From CAZROT01 sp964601895 (GTDB lineage Bacteria > Pseudomonadota > Gammaproteobacteria > Enterobacterales > Enterobacteriaceae), in NCBI GenBank assembly GCA_964601895.1, contig CAZROT010000001.1, forward strand, positions 248,001-312,000: 64,000 nucleotides of DNA, written 5' to 3'. The stretch's first letter is position 1. Each line of letters opens with the position of its first letter. Positions 47,409-56,229 of this stretch are shown one piece after another. The position numbers and the translations under genes are program-made. Under the pieces are notes generated by a model. That model was not told where the DNA came from, made no database searches, and worked only from the letters and a program-made list of their open reading frames with translations.

Positions 47409-48146
47409 ATGCAACTAACTAATTTTAAAGCACTTACATTTGACTGTTACGGTACTTTAATAGACTGGGAACAGGGAATTTTTGCAGGATATAACAGCCT
47501 TATCAGCAAATCAGGCAGGGCATTGACGCGTGATCAGGTACTCGAGACACATGCGAGACATGAAGTCGCTCAGCAGTCAAAAACACCGACTATGCCATAT
47601 TCTCAAGTGCTTGGTCTTGTTCATTCCCATGTTGCAGATGAATGGGGCATCAAAACAACACCCGAGGAAAGTGCGCGCTTTGGTGGTTCAGTGCCAGACT
47701 GGCCTGCGTTTCCTGATTCGGTTGCTGCATTACAGTACTTAAAAAAGCATTACAAGCTGGTGATTCTTTCCAACGTCGATCGTGAAAGTTTTGCCGGCAG
47801 CAACAGACAATTAACCGTGGAATTTGATCATATTTTTACTGCAGAGGATATTGGATCGTATAAACCGGATCAGCGTAATTTTGATTATATGATTGAAAAA
47901 CTCGCCAGTACTGGTATTGAAAAAAATGAAATTCTGCATACAGCTGAAAGTCTGTTTCATGATCATCTTCCTGCTAATAAAGCAGGTCTGACATCGGCCA
48001 GAATTTATCGCCGTTATGATCAACAGGGTTTTGGTGCAACACATCCACCTGAAACCATGCCGCATTATGATTTTCAGTTTATTAGTATGGCTGATATGGC
48101 ACGCAGACATCAGGAGGATTTAATCAGGCAGGGCCAGGGGACCTGA
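47409..48146 (+). CDS. HAD-superfamily hydrolase, haloacid dehalogenase type II-like
   Basis: A 245-residue protein with the HAD motifs: nucleophile Asp11 in FDCYGTLIDWE, motif II LSNVDRESF, and a Lys in YKPDQRNFDY. The last motif, ESLFHDHLPANKAG, matches the SxxxHDxxGAxxAG pattern of haloacid dehalogenases. AAGGAA precedes the ATG. Substrate unknown. A broken copy lies at 45837-46125. Confidence 0.85.
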   Translation: MQLTNFKALTFDCYGTLIDWEQGIFAGYNSLISKSGRALTRDQVLETHARHEVAQQSKTPTMPYSQVLGLVHSHVADEWGIKTTPEESARFGGSVPDWPAFPDSVAALQYLKKHYKLVILSNVDRESFAGSNRQLTVEFDHIFTAEDIGSYKPDQRNFDYMIEKLASTGIEKNEILHTAESLFHDHLPANKAGLTSARIYRRYDQQGFGATHPPETMPHYDFQFISMADMARRHQEDLIRQGQGT

Positions 48147-48358
48147 CAACATTACCAGAATTTTGTGACCTTATTTGTTTATGGTGAGAAATCTATGGTC
48201 ACTCCCGTTTTTGCAATACTGGTGTTGAAGATATTATTTGGCTTTTGGTGAACCTTAAAATTTGAGCGTCCTCTGATGGACCATCATGGCTACCTGACCG
48301 TTCATATCATCCATGATGGTGCTCCGGACGCAAATCTACATTCAGCATATTTTGCTGC

Positions 48359-48366
48359 GGGGGGGG
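48359..48366 (+). other. G8 homopolymer
   Basis: Eight consecutive G at the frame break of the 48276-48787 ORF, the longest G tract noticed in the window. Tracts of this length are typical phase-variation switches in other bacteria. Confidence 0.6.
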
Positions 48367-48534
48367 AGTAACCCTCTCATTTGCCTTGCAGGCGGGCAGT
48401 GACAGTGTAACATTTGTGTCAACCCCGGTGAGATTTAGGCGACTACGGTATGGTACGCTATCCGCAATGATGCGTGACATTAAAAATACCAACGCAGTGC
48501 TGCAGCAGCAGGAGTTGAAGGCAAAGTTAAATGA

Positions 48535-48570
48535 AAATACAAATACAAATACAAATACAAATATAAATAT
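48535..48570 (+). repeat. Hexanucleotide microsatellite (AAATAC)4(AAATAT)2
   Basis: Six tandem 6-base units inside an ORF, encoding alternating Asn-Thr and Asn-Ile. Copy changes would keep the frame. Confidence 0.85.
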
Positions 48571-48787
48571 AAACGTGACTGTTGAGATAGCTCAAAACAA
48601 AAGCAGTTATCATATTTCTAAAAATAACGGACGTATTCGTATTAAAAAGACGAGCGAAAACAAACAGCCATTTAGCATGAAAACTTTCTGGAAGAGAATA
48701 AAACAGATTTATACTGACTGGAAAGAGTGTCGCAACATAAAGCAGCAGATTAAACTGAATACAGACAATACAACTTTACAGAAATGA

Positions 48788-49177
48788 AACCAACTCAATT
48801 TACAAAATTACTGGCTACAGCAGCCATTTTTCATTTCATCAGCACACGTCAGTAATGCACATCACTGTTATCAGAACAGTCGAGCAGCATACACAAAGGG
48901 CACAGGATGCTCATCCGTATGTTACCGCACGACAAAAATTTTTATAAAGAATAGTCCCCGCGAAACATCAGCAAATCCTGTACCACAGGTTATCACGAAT
49001 TATCCCACCTCAAACCAGACGGGCTCATTCTGCCAGGAAAAATTCATCCCGGAATGGGGCAGAGGACCCCCTTTATGTCACAAAGGTGACAGCAAGCAGT
49101 GATGCAATCATTTATCTGATGACCACCTGAAAAACGTATAAAGCGATTAAAGCGATAATAATAGCGGTTTATAGTTA
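48788..49177. other. Intergenic DNA left of dif
   Basis: About 390 bases with no supported ORF; leads directly into the dif site. Confidence 0.4.
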
Positions 49178-49205
49178 ATTTAACATAATATATATTATGC
49201 GTACT
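49178..49205 (-). other. dif: dif site (XerCD chromosome dimer resolution)
   Basis: The minus strand reads AGTACGCATAA-TATATA-TTATGTTAAAT. The XerD arm is identical to E. coli dif, and the XerC arm differs at two of eleven positions. It lies between the inward-facing Ter sites, as expected. No phage or integrative element is joined to it. Confidence 0.9.
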
Positions 49206-49398
49206 TTTAGCGAATACGTAATAATAAGTGACCATGTCACTTATTGCCTGCACAGAACTAAAAAACTATGATTTATGCGAAGAACTGACTAAATTGAAAT
49301 GGGAATGGAAAGCGTTTTATAACTGGTCGTCTGAAAGCCCGGTATTTAACACACCAAATGACTTGCCGGGCTCTGAATCAGGCATGATGAAATACAGG

Positions 49399-51393
49399 TT
49401 AAAAAGTAATACCTATCTTCGTCCAGAGTGTGCGTCCCGGTTCTGAGATTTTCGCGTCGCTGGAATAACCAAAACCACTGTTCCCCGCAAGATTGAGATG
49501 CTCGCTGTAAAATTTATTAAACAGATTATCGATGCCCGCACTAATCTGAATATTTTTGTTAATAGTAAAGACAGTATTCAACGCAGCGACCCCAAACCCC
49601 GGGCTGTAGGTAAAATCTTTGCCAACAACATTACCCTGATCGGGTGCAATACGTTTCTGTTTTGCCACCACTCTCCACAACAGGCTGGCACTCCAGTAAT
49701 CATTATGAATATAGGTTAAGCCTGATCTGGCCTCCAGAGGAGGCATTTGTGGCAATGCACGCTGTTGCGTTATGTTTTCACCAAAGGAATATGCCAGGCT
49801 GGTATCTGCTTTCCAGCGTTGACTAAAGCGCCACATCAAGCCAGTTTCAGCGCCCATGATATGAGCATCAATATTACCTGCATGGGTTATTCGGGTATTT
49901 TTGTCATAACTGAAAAGAATAAAGTCATTAATTTTTCCTGCATATGCGGACAGCCACACGTCCAGTTGTTCACTTTTGTATTGAATACCTGCATCGAGTT
50001 GTGTGGTTTTTTCTGGCCTGATGCTGCTGAATGCATTATCAAGGCCAGATTCGCCACGCTTTGGAGAAAACAATTCCCAGTAATCGGGGAAACGTTCAGT
50101 GTATCCAAGGCCGGTATAGAACATAGTTTTAAGCGCGGGAAACTGATGTTCATAACGCACAAACCCTGCCTTCATGATTGCTTTTCGTTCAGTATCTTCT
50201 GCAGCAGGACGTATTCTTAAATCGCGTGCTCCGACATTATCAATACGTGCACCAGTGATAACATTTCCATCATGATGCATCTGCCAGTCCATTTCTGCAA
50301 AAATCCCATAATGGGTAAACTTTGCATCATCTGACCACCCTGCGCGCATAATATTTTTGCGATGGGTACTTTGTTGCATATCCATGCCTGTTTTCAGGGC
50401 AACGCTGCTCCATTGCCAGTGAGTCAACAGGCGCCCTCCCGTTATCTGCCAGCCGACATTTGAATGCCTTTTTTTACCCTCAGGCACTGAACGCAGAGTG
50501 TAATTATCCATTATGTGATCAATATCATTACGGTAATACTGTATTTCTGTTTTTTGCAGATACTCTCCTGCATGGTAAAATCGTGCTTTACCACTGAAAT
50601 TTTCCCGAAGAAACTGACTGCCATCCATACTACGCCCGGCATAACGGGCTTCACCGTCACTTCTACCTGCCGTAAATTCAAACAACGTATCTGCTGTTGG
50701 CGTCATACCGAATATCACATCCGTATTCCATTTATGCCATTTTGATGGCACAGGCTGATTATTACCGTCTTTATAATCCGCTGACCTTGAGACACTGCCA
50801 ATTAAGCGTGCATAACCAAGTTCGTTGCCAAGCGCGGTATCAATATGCGTATCGTAACGGCTGCTGGAACCAAACAGCTGCCCTGCACTGCCGCGCCATC
50901 CAGGCTCACTGAAATTTTCTGTCCGGCGTTCAAACAACAGTGTGCCTGCAGAAGCACCCGGCCCCCACATTACCGTTTGAGGCCCTTTGATCACTTTTAA
51001 CAGATCATAACTTTCAGGCGTAATATAAGCAGTGGCTGCATCCATACGCCCCCCACAGGCACCGAGTAATGTAGTACCATCCGCCATAATTTTAAGACGT
51101 GAGCCAAACATGCCGCGAAATACCGGGTCGCCATTACTGCCACCGTTACGAATTTGAGAAAAGCCGGGTATTGTTTTCAGTAAATCAGAACCGTCACTTG
51201 CAGGTACTGGCTGGCGTGTTTTTTTAGGTGATGTGGTAACAAACAATGGATTCTTTACTGGGGCACTAACGGTAATAACATCATTTTCCCGTACAATTTT
51301 TGCGGCATTTTTATCGGCTGGCGGGCTGTCTGTTAAATTTTCGTCTGCACTGGCTGGTGTACAAAGAATGCTTATGCCTCCGAGGCAGCACAA
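49399..51393 (-). CDS. TonB-dependent copper receptor (OprC/NosA type)
   Basis: A 664-residue outer-membrane receptor. The plug domain has GSDLLKTIPGFSQIRNGGSN, DPVFRGMFGSRLKIMADG, ACGGRMDAATAYITPESYD and KGPQTVMWGPGASAGTLLFER, the signature of the TonB copper receptor family. A beta barrel ends in LWTKIGITF with C-terminal Phe. The start is a problem: TTG at 51393 leaves a signal peptide without its basic part. The frame continues upstream as IQHNILIAL from an ATT at 51417, but an A9 run and a TAA lie just before it and no ATG is present. The start codon may be lost or non-standard. Confidence 0.82.
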   Translation of the reverse strand: MCCLGGISILCTPASADENLTDSPPADKNAAKIVRENDVITVSAPVKNPLFVTTSPKKTRQPVPASDGSDLLKTIPGFSQIRNGGSNGDPVFRGMFGSRLKIMADGTTLLGACGGRMDAATAYITPESYDLLKVIKGPQTVMWGPGASAGTLLFERRTENFSEPGWRGSAGQLFGSSSRYDTHIDTALGNELGYARLIGSVSRSADYKDGNNQPVPSKWHKWNTDVIFGMTPTADTLFEFTAGRSDGEARYAGRSMDGSQFLRENFSGKARFYHAGEYLQKTEIQYYRNDIDHIMDNYTLRSVPEGKKRHSNVGWQITGGRLLTHWQWSSVALKTGMDMQQSTHRKNIMRAGWSDDAKFTHYGIFAEMDWQMHHDGNVITGARIDNVGARDLRIRPAAEDTERKAIMKAGFVRYEHQFPALKTMFYTGLGYTERFPDYWELFSPKRGESGLDNAFSSIRPEKTTQLDAGIQYKSEQLDVWLSAYAGKINDFILFSYDKNTRITHAGNIDAHIMGAETGLMWRFSQRWKADTSLAYSFGENITQQRALPQMPPLEARSGLTYIHNDYWSASLLWRVVAKQKRIAPDQGNVVGKDFTYSPGFGVAALNTVFTINKNIQISAGIDNLFNKFYSEHLNLAGNSGFGYSSDAKISEPGRTLWTKIGITF

Positions 51394-51629
51394 GGCAATC
51401 AGAATATTATGTTGAATTTTTTTTTATCGTTATGGTGGTTAAATAAGATTTCCATATTATTTTTTTCCTCTATTTACGCGTCTTAAAGATACTTTTCGGT
51501 TAAAAATCAGGCTGCCAAAGCATTTTATTTGGCTGGATTGACAGCAGGCGAAATAACTCTTTGCAAAGCATCTGAAGTTATCTTTACAGCCTGACTTTTT
51601 CGAAAAAAATAGATATATATGAGAGCGTT

Positions 51630-51664
51630 AAAAGCTGTCAATAATTTTACTGGCAGCTTTTTTT
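51630..51664. terminator. Terminator overlapping the lipoprotein stop codon
   Basis: Stem AAGCTGCCA/TGACAGCTT (one mismatch) flanked by A- and T-runs. It includes the last codons of the minus-strand lipoprotein gene; it can also act on the plus strand. Confidence 0.65.
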
Positions 51665-51988
51665 ATTGTAAATTGACGTAAGATGGCTGCGGCGTTCATT
51701 AAGAAGACGGGTCGCTTCAGCTGCATCATAATAAGTGTAAGCCAGGCCCGGCCACCAAAATAACACAGCGGCCACATTGGTTCCAGTAATGCCTTTTTTA
51801 CTATCTATTTCTTTTTCTGCCTTATCCACTTTGGCTAATTCATGTATGATTGAATTACAGCTAAGCTGATCATCACCTATCTGTACAGCTTGAGTTTTTG
51901 GCGATGTAGCACAACCAGCTATCAGAGATGACATTATAAAACTGAGTACTAATTTTCCCAAAATCGCACAACGATAACTCTGATACAT
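51647..51988 (-). CDS. Small lipoprotein of unknown function
   Basis: 113 residues. The signal segment ends in a lipobox, SLIAGC, so Cys26 is probably lipidated. A helix, a hydrophobic Trp-rich stretch (NVAAVLFWWPGLAYTYYDA) and a charged helix (EATRLLNERRSHLTSIYNKK) follow. Similar small lipoproteins occur widely in proteobacteria without an assigned role. It stands alone. Confidence 0.7.
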   Translation of the reverse strand: MYQSYRCAILGKLVLSFIMSSLIAGCATSPKTQAVQIGDDQLSCNSIIHELAKVDKAEKEIDSKKGITGTNVAAVLFWWPGLAYTYYDAAEATRLLNERRSHLTSIYNKKSCQ

Positions 51989-52197
51989 ATATTTTTATCT
52001 CCCGAAAACTTTACTAAAAAAGGAGCTTTTATAATCAGCTCCTTGTTTTAATATCAAATGCCTGATAATACCAGTCAGACAGGCTACACAGGTCCCTCCG
52101 CTTGATTTCCCTTAATGGTGCAACTCAGTGCAATATACGATACCGCATGTTGTAGTGTTTGTTAAATTATCCCTGAATCTCCATACATTGCCTCACC

Positions 52198-53271
52198 TTA
52201 AAATTCCGGATGATTAACATTTATCTTAAGGCTGGTAAAATGCGGATTTCTGTCACCAATATTTATCAGGTTATGCCAGTGAGGATAATAAGGTGGTTTA
52301 CTGCTTGCCTTATCAAGGCGCATCATTTGTATGTCACTTAATTGCCAGGAGACAGATCCGAGATTCATTTTAAGCTGATTTTTATCCCGGGCGCCAATTA
52401 CAATACTGGCAACACCAGGACGCTGTAACAACCAGTTCAATGCAATCTGTGGTATCGTTTTACCGGTTTCCTGGGCAATTTCTTCCAGTACATCCGTTAC
52501 CTTAAAGAGTTCCTCATCCGTTACGGGCGGTGCTATTTTCTGGTTCATGGTATCGTTTATGCGACCGGAGCTGGCGGTGCCTGTTTTACGCGTTACTTTT
52601 CCTGTCAGGCGTCCCCATCCGAGCGGACTCCAGACAATCAGCCCGATATTTTGATCAAGCCCCAACCCCATCAAATCCCATTCATACTCGCGACCTATTA
52701 ATGAATAATAAGCCTGATGTGCGACAAAAGGTGTCCAGCCATATTTATCTGCTATTGCCTGAGCTTTCATTAATTGCCAAGCTGCGTAATTAGATGCGGC
52801 CAGATAACGTACTTTGCCAGAACGAACCATGGAATCCAGTGTTCCCATTATTTCTTCAACAGGCGTAAAACCATCAAATCCATGTAAATGAAAGATGTCT
52901 ACATAATCAGTTTTCAGACGCTTAAGGCTGGCTTCTAATGCGTTGATTAAATGAAATCGTGACGTACCTCGTTGATTAGGATTTGCACCCTCTTCCATGT
53001 TATAAGCCGCCTTGGTAGATAACAGCACCTGGTGACGTCGCCCACTAATTGCTTTGCCTAAAATTTCTTCAGAAGCACCATTTGAATAAACATCAGCAGT
53101 ATCGAATAAGTTAATGCCAGCCTCCATGCAGATATCCACCAATTCGGTGGCTTCCTTAACATTGGTTTGTCCCCATGCCTGAAACAATGGCCCACTGCCA
53201 CCAAATGTACCAGTACCCAAAGAAAGTACTGGCACCAGCAAACCTGAGCGCCCAAGCCGACGGTATTCCAT
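52198..53271 (-). CDS. Aldo/keto reductase
   Basis: A 357-residue NADPH-dependent AKR barrel. The catalytic tetrad is visible: Asp and Tyr in FDTADVYSNGASEEILG, Lys in LLSTKAAY, and His in DIFHLHGFDG. The cofactor part ends ASIVIGARDKNQLKMNLG. The start MEYRRLGRSGLLV is typical. The substrate cannot be told from sequence. No operon partner. Confidence 0.93.
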   Translation of the reverse strand: MEYRRLGRSGLLVPVLSLGTGTFGGSGPLFQAWGQTNVKEATELVDICMEAGINLFDTADVYSNGASEEILGKAISGRRHQVLLSTKAAYNMEEGANPNQRGTSRFHLINALEASLKRLKTDYVDIFHLHGFDGFTPVEEIMGTLDSMVRSGKVRYLAASNYAAWQLMKAQAIADKYGWTPFVAHQAYYSLIGREYEWDLMGLGLDQNIGLIVWSPLGWGRLTGKVTRKTGTASSGRINDTMNQKIAPPVTDEELFKVTDVLEEIAQETGKTIPQIALNWLLQRPGVASIVIGARDKNQLKMNLGSVSWQLSDIQMMRLDKASSKPPYYPHWHNLINIGDRNPHFTSLKINVNHPEF

Positions 53272-53504
53272 AACTCACCCTCAAATTTAACAAAAGCGAA
53301 TAGATGTTAAAAAATTAACATATTTTAACGGTACGGCGTAATGCTTTCTGCTGCAGTTAACATTCTTTATTGGCTTAAATATGAAATATTTTAAATGTTC
53401 AATCTTTTTTTATCATTAATGAGACATTTATCGCAGATTTTACTTATTTTTTTCGATAATTTTATTTTTAATCATTACCTTAGTATTGTGCTGGAGAGTA
53501 GAAA

Positions 53505-54674
53505 ATGATACGTCGTCGCACTTTATTAAAGTCTTCCGGCTTATTATTAAGCGGATTAATTCCACATAGCGCTTTTTCCAGCATTAATACCACTGCAGAA
53601 AACGAAAAAAATCAGCCATTTTTCCCCAGCGCACAACAGCCGCTGTTACTAAATTTTAATGAAAATTCACTAGGTATGTCCCCCCTGGCGAAAAAAGCAA
53701 TCATCACTTCATTGCCGGCAGCCTGTCGTTATCCCGATATTGCCCGTGAACGGCTCATCAAACAGATAGCTTTGTTATATCAGCTGGATACAGAGAATAT
53801 ATCGTTAGGAAATGGTTCCTCAGAAATAATTCAGGCCATGATCCAGACTATCATCAATCAGGCACACCAGCAGAATAAACCACTTCAGTTAGTAGTTCCT
53901 GAGCCTACTTTTCATTATGCTGAGTGTTATGCCAGACTTTTTGGTATTCCGGTGGCAAAAGTGGCACTTACTCCGGAAATGCGTTTTGATCTGCCTGCTA
54001 TGCAACAACAAGTAAGCACCTTTAACGGATATTCCATTGTTTATCTGTGTAATCCTAACAACCCAACGGCAACCATTACTCCGGCAAATTTCATTGAAGA
54101 CTGGATAATGCAGGCAGATGCCAGTAATACCCTGTTCATTATTGATGAAGCTTACGCTGAATTTGTCAAAGATACGTCTTTTCGCAGTGCCATCAGGTTA
54201 GTAAAAGCCGGGCAAAAAAATGTCCTGGTGACGCGCACTTTTTCAAAAATATTTGCACTTGCAGGTTTACGTATAGGTTATGGCATTGCACAACAATATC
54301 TGACCCGTTTAATGCAGCCATTTGTTTATATTGATAATATTAATATAGCGGGTGCGGTTGCAGCAGAGGTATCACTGCAGGATAGACAATTTTTGCAACA
54401 AAGCAGTCAATCTGTTGAGAGAGCACGCAATATTGTTTATCAGGCACTGGATGAGCTGGAACTAAAATACCTTCCTTCACAGACTAATTTTATTTTTCAT
54501 CGCATAAATGGTGATTTAAAAGATTATCAACACAGGATGCGACAATATAATGTTTATGTCGGACGCGAATTTCCTCCTGCTGTTAGCTGGAATCGCCTGA
54601 CGCTGGGAACTCCTCAGGAAATGGTGCAGTTTGTCAACATTCTGAAAACTTTTCGCACCAGAAACTGGATATAA
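53505..54674 (+). CDS. Exported HisC-like PLP aminotransferase with twin-arginine signal
   Basis: A 389-residue fold-type I aminotransferase. The N-terminus MIRRRTLLKSSGLLLSGLI has the RRxxLLK twin-arginine pattern and a hydrophobic core, so Tat export to the periplasm is likely. The catalytic domain has LGNGSSEII, YLCNPNNPTATI, IIDEAYAEF and the PLP Lys in TRTFSKIFALAGLRIGYG, close to histidinol-phosphate aminotransferase. Substrate unknown; no his genes nearby. Confidence 0.85.
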   Translation: MIRRRTLLKSSGLLLSGLIPHSAFSSINTTAENEKNQPFFPSAQQPLLLNFNENSLGMSPLAKKAIITSLPAACRYPDIARERLIKQIALLYQLDTENISLGNGSSEIIQAMIQTIINQAHQQNKPLQLVVPEPTFHYAECYARLFGIPVAKVALTPEMRFDLPAMQQQVSTFNGYSIVYLCNPNNPTATITPANFIEDWIMQADASNTLFIIDEAYAEFVKDTSFRSAIRLVKAGQKNVLVTRTFSKIFALAGLRIGYGIAQQYLTRLMQPFVYIDNINIAGAVAAEVSLQDRQFLQQSSQSVERARNIVYQALDELELKYLPSQTNFIFHRINGDLKDYQHRMRQYNVYVGREFPPAVSWNRLTLGTPQEMVQFVNILKTFRTRNWI

Positions 54675-54816
54675 CTCACTACCACCCTGTCTTTTATATT
54701 ATTTTCAGCTGAGCTGCTTACGCGTATGAAAGAAATGAGTATCACTTTACAGCAGTTTTTTACTTAGTATAGTGTAATACACATTGCATGGATGATTTAG
54801 CTATAAGGTGAATAAT

Positions 54817-55185
54817 ATGTCAGCACGTTATTTTTCAGTACGTAAAATATCCCTGGTATTACCCGTCCTGCTGGCAGTTACTGCCTGGCCCACGGTAGCG
54901 CAAAAGCAAATAGAATGTACCCAAGGCAGTACCTGTGTCTCTGTTAACAATGATGGTCATGATCCCATGTCTACTGAACAGGCAAGACAGAGTAAACAGC
55001 AGTGGGATGACAATAAGAAGCTGCGTCATAAAAAGAATACCCGAGCAGAAAAAGATTTCGATAAGCAGACTAATGCCATCGATAGCAGAGATAACTGTAC
55101 TAAAAGTACCAATGTCAACGCCTACTGGGAACCCAACAGCGAGCGCTGCCTCGATCGTCGTACCGGCCAGCTTGTCAGGCCTTAG
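54817..55185 (+). CDS. ynfB: YnfB-family secreted protein (UPF0482/DUF1283)
   Basis: A 122-residue protein with a signal peptide ending near AWPTVAQ. The conserved family segment includes TCVSVNNDGHDPMSTEQAR, RAEKDFDKQ, DNCTKSTNVNAYWEP and RCLDRRTGQ, with four Cys likely forming disulfides. Function unknown in E. coli. The start at 54817 is chosen for AAGGTG 6 bases upstream over GTG at 54808. Confidence 0.87.
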   Translation: MSARYFSVRKISLVLPVLLAVTAWPTVAQKQIECTQGSTCVSVNNDGHDPMSTEQARQSKQQWDDNKKLRHKKNTRAEKDFDKQTNAIDSRDNCTKSTNVNAYWEPNSERCLDRRTGQLVRP

Positions 55186-55222
55186 TAGACTGCCCCATTT
55201 AATCATGGGGTAATAATTCAAC

Positions 55223-55245
55223 TAACTGTATGTTGTAACTAAAAA
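55223..55245 (+). promoter_or_regulatory. Ter site upstream of tus, plus orientation
   Basis: GTATGTTGTAACTAAA core with G6 conserved, 15 bases before tus, as TerB in E. coli, where it also represses tus. The orientation stops forks moving from low to high coordinates; right wall of the trap. Confidence 0.94.
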
Positions 55246-55260
55246 TAGATAAAATACTCT

Positions 55261-56184
55261 GTGTCCCGATATGATGCTATTACTGCGCTGAACCTGCATT
55301 TTTCCCAACTGGAACGCGCCCTTAACAGTCTGTACCTGTTGCTGGAAAAGTTACCTTTGCTGACAGCGCAGGTGTTTGTACTGCCAGAAATCATCAAGGG
55401 TACTGAACATGATGTCATTACCCAGATAGCGGTAACGCCAAAAAGCGGCGAAGAAGCGCGTTATCTGGGAATACAACATTTCCAGCGCCTGTTTATTTAC
55501 CACAATCGGCATAATATAAGCAGCAAAGCATCGGTACGCTTACCCGGTGTACTCTGTTTTGGCGTCGATGACAAAAAATACCGTGAATCGTATGAATTAA
55601 TTGCGCAGATTAATCAACTGAAAAGCAAAATAGAACAGATAGTTACCATTGAATCAGGACTAAAAAAAGAACAGCGGTTTGAATTTGTCCATGAACAATT
55701 GCACGGATTGATTACCCTGAATACCTACAGAGCATTAACCGTATTAATCAATCCCAGTTCGGTACGTTTTGGCTGGGCTAACAAGCAAATGATTAAGCAT
55801 ATCAGCCGTGAAGAAATACTGGTCAAACTGAATAACAGCCTGTCTTGCGGGCGTGCTGTTTCGCCTTTCAGCCGTGAACAATGGATGGCCAGAATTACTC
55901 AGGAAATTCAGGATGTAAAGCAGCTGGCGGAAAAAGCCATACTGAAAATTAAACGCCCGGTAAAAGTACAGCCTGTCGCTCGTGTCTGGTATCGGCATCA
56001 GCAAAAACAGGTACAACACCCCTGCCCTATGCCATTGATAGCGCTGTGTCAGGAGAAAGAGCCGGTACCTGTTACCGGTGCATTAACAGATTACGATGTC
56101 ACCCGCATCAGGCATAAGTACAAACCCGATGCAAAGCCACTGCGTTTATTGATTCCACGCCTGCATCTGTATGTAGAGCAATAA
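55261..56184 (+). CDS. tus: Tus, replication terminus site-binding protein
   Basis: Binds Ter sites and stops DnaB from one side. The 307-residue protein follows E. coli Tus (309) along its whole length: SSKASVRLPGVLCFGVDD, HGLITLNTYRALTVL, RFGWANKQMIKHISREE, KLKIKRPVKVQP-like LKIKRPVKVQPVARVWYRH, KQVQHPCPMPLIAL and the end PLRLLIPRLHLYVE. Starts with GTG directly after a Ter site, so it is probably autoregulated. Confidence 0.97.
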   Translation: MSRYDAITALNLHFSQLERALNSLYLLLEKLPLLTAQVFVLPEIIKGTEHDVITQIAVTPKSGEEARYLGIQHFQRLFIYHNRHNISSKASVRLPGVLCFGVDDKKYRESYELIAQINQLKSKIEQIVTIESGLKKEQRFEFVHEQLHGLITLNTYRALTVLINPSSVRFGWANKQMIKHISREEILVKLNNSLSCGRAVSPFSREQWMARITQEIQDVKQLAEKAILKIKRPVKVQPVARVWYRHQQKQVQHPCPMPLIALCQEKEPVPVTGALTDYDVTRIRHKYKPDAKPLRLLIPRLHLYVEQ

Positions 56185-56229
56185 ATGATTCCATGGCCAC
56201 TCTGGCACATCCGGCTATTTAAATTTTGT

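Larger units (their letters stand above)
48276..48787 (+). pseudogene. Hypothetical ORF split by a G8 tract and carrying a hexanucleotide repeat
   Basis: An ORF beginning MDHHGYLTVHIIHDGAPDA stops just after eight G at 48359-48366. With one more G (or two fewer) it runs on through GVTLSFALQAGSDSVTF to 48787, giving 170 residues. The second half has an Asn-Thr repeat encoded by AAATAC units and a Lys-rich C-terminus (KTFWKRIKQIYTDWKE). No family recognised. As written only the part after about 48386 is a long ORF. Confidence 0.4.

Noticed and set aside
49228..49446. Small plus-strand ORF between dif and the copper receptor
   Set aside because: Weak ribosome site, overlaps the end of the receptor gene, and no family recognised.
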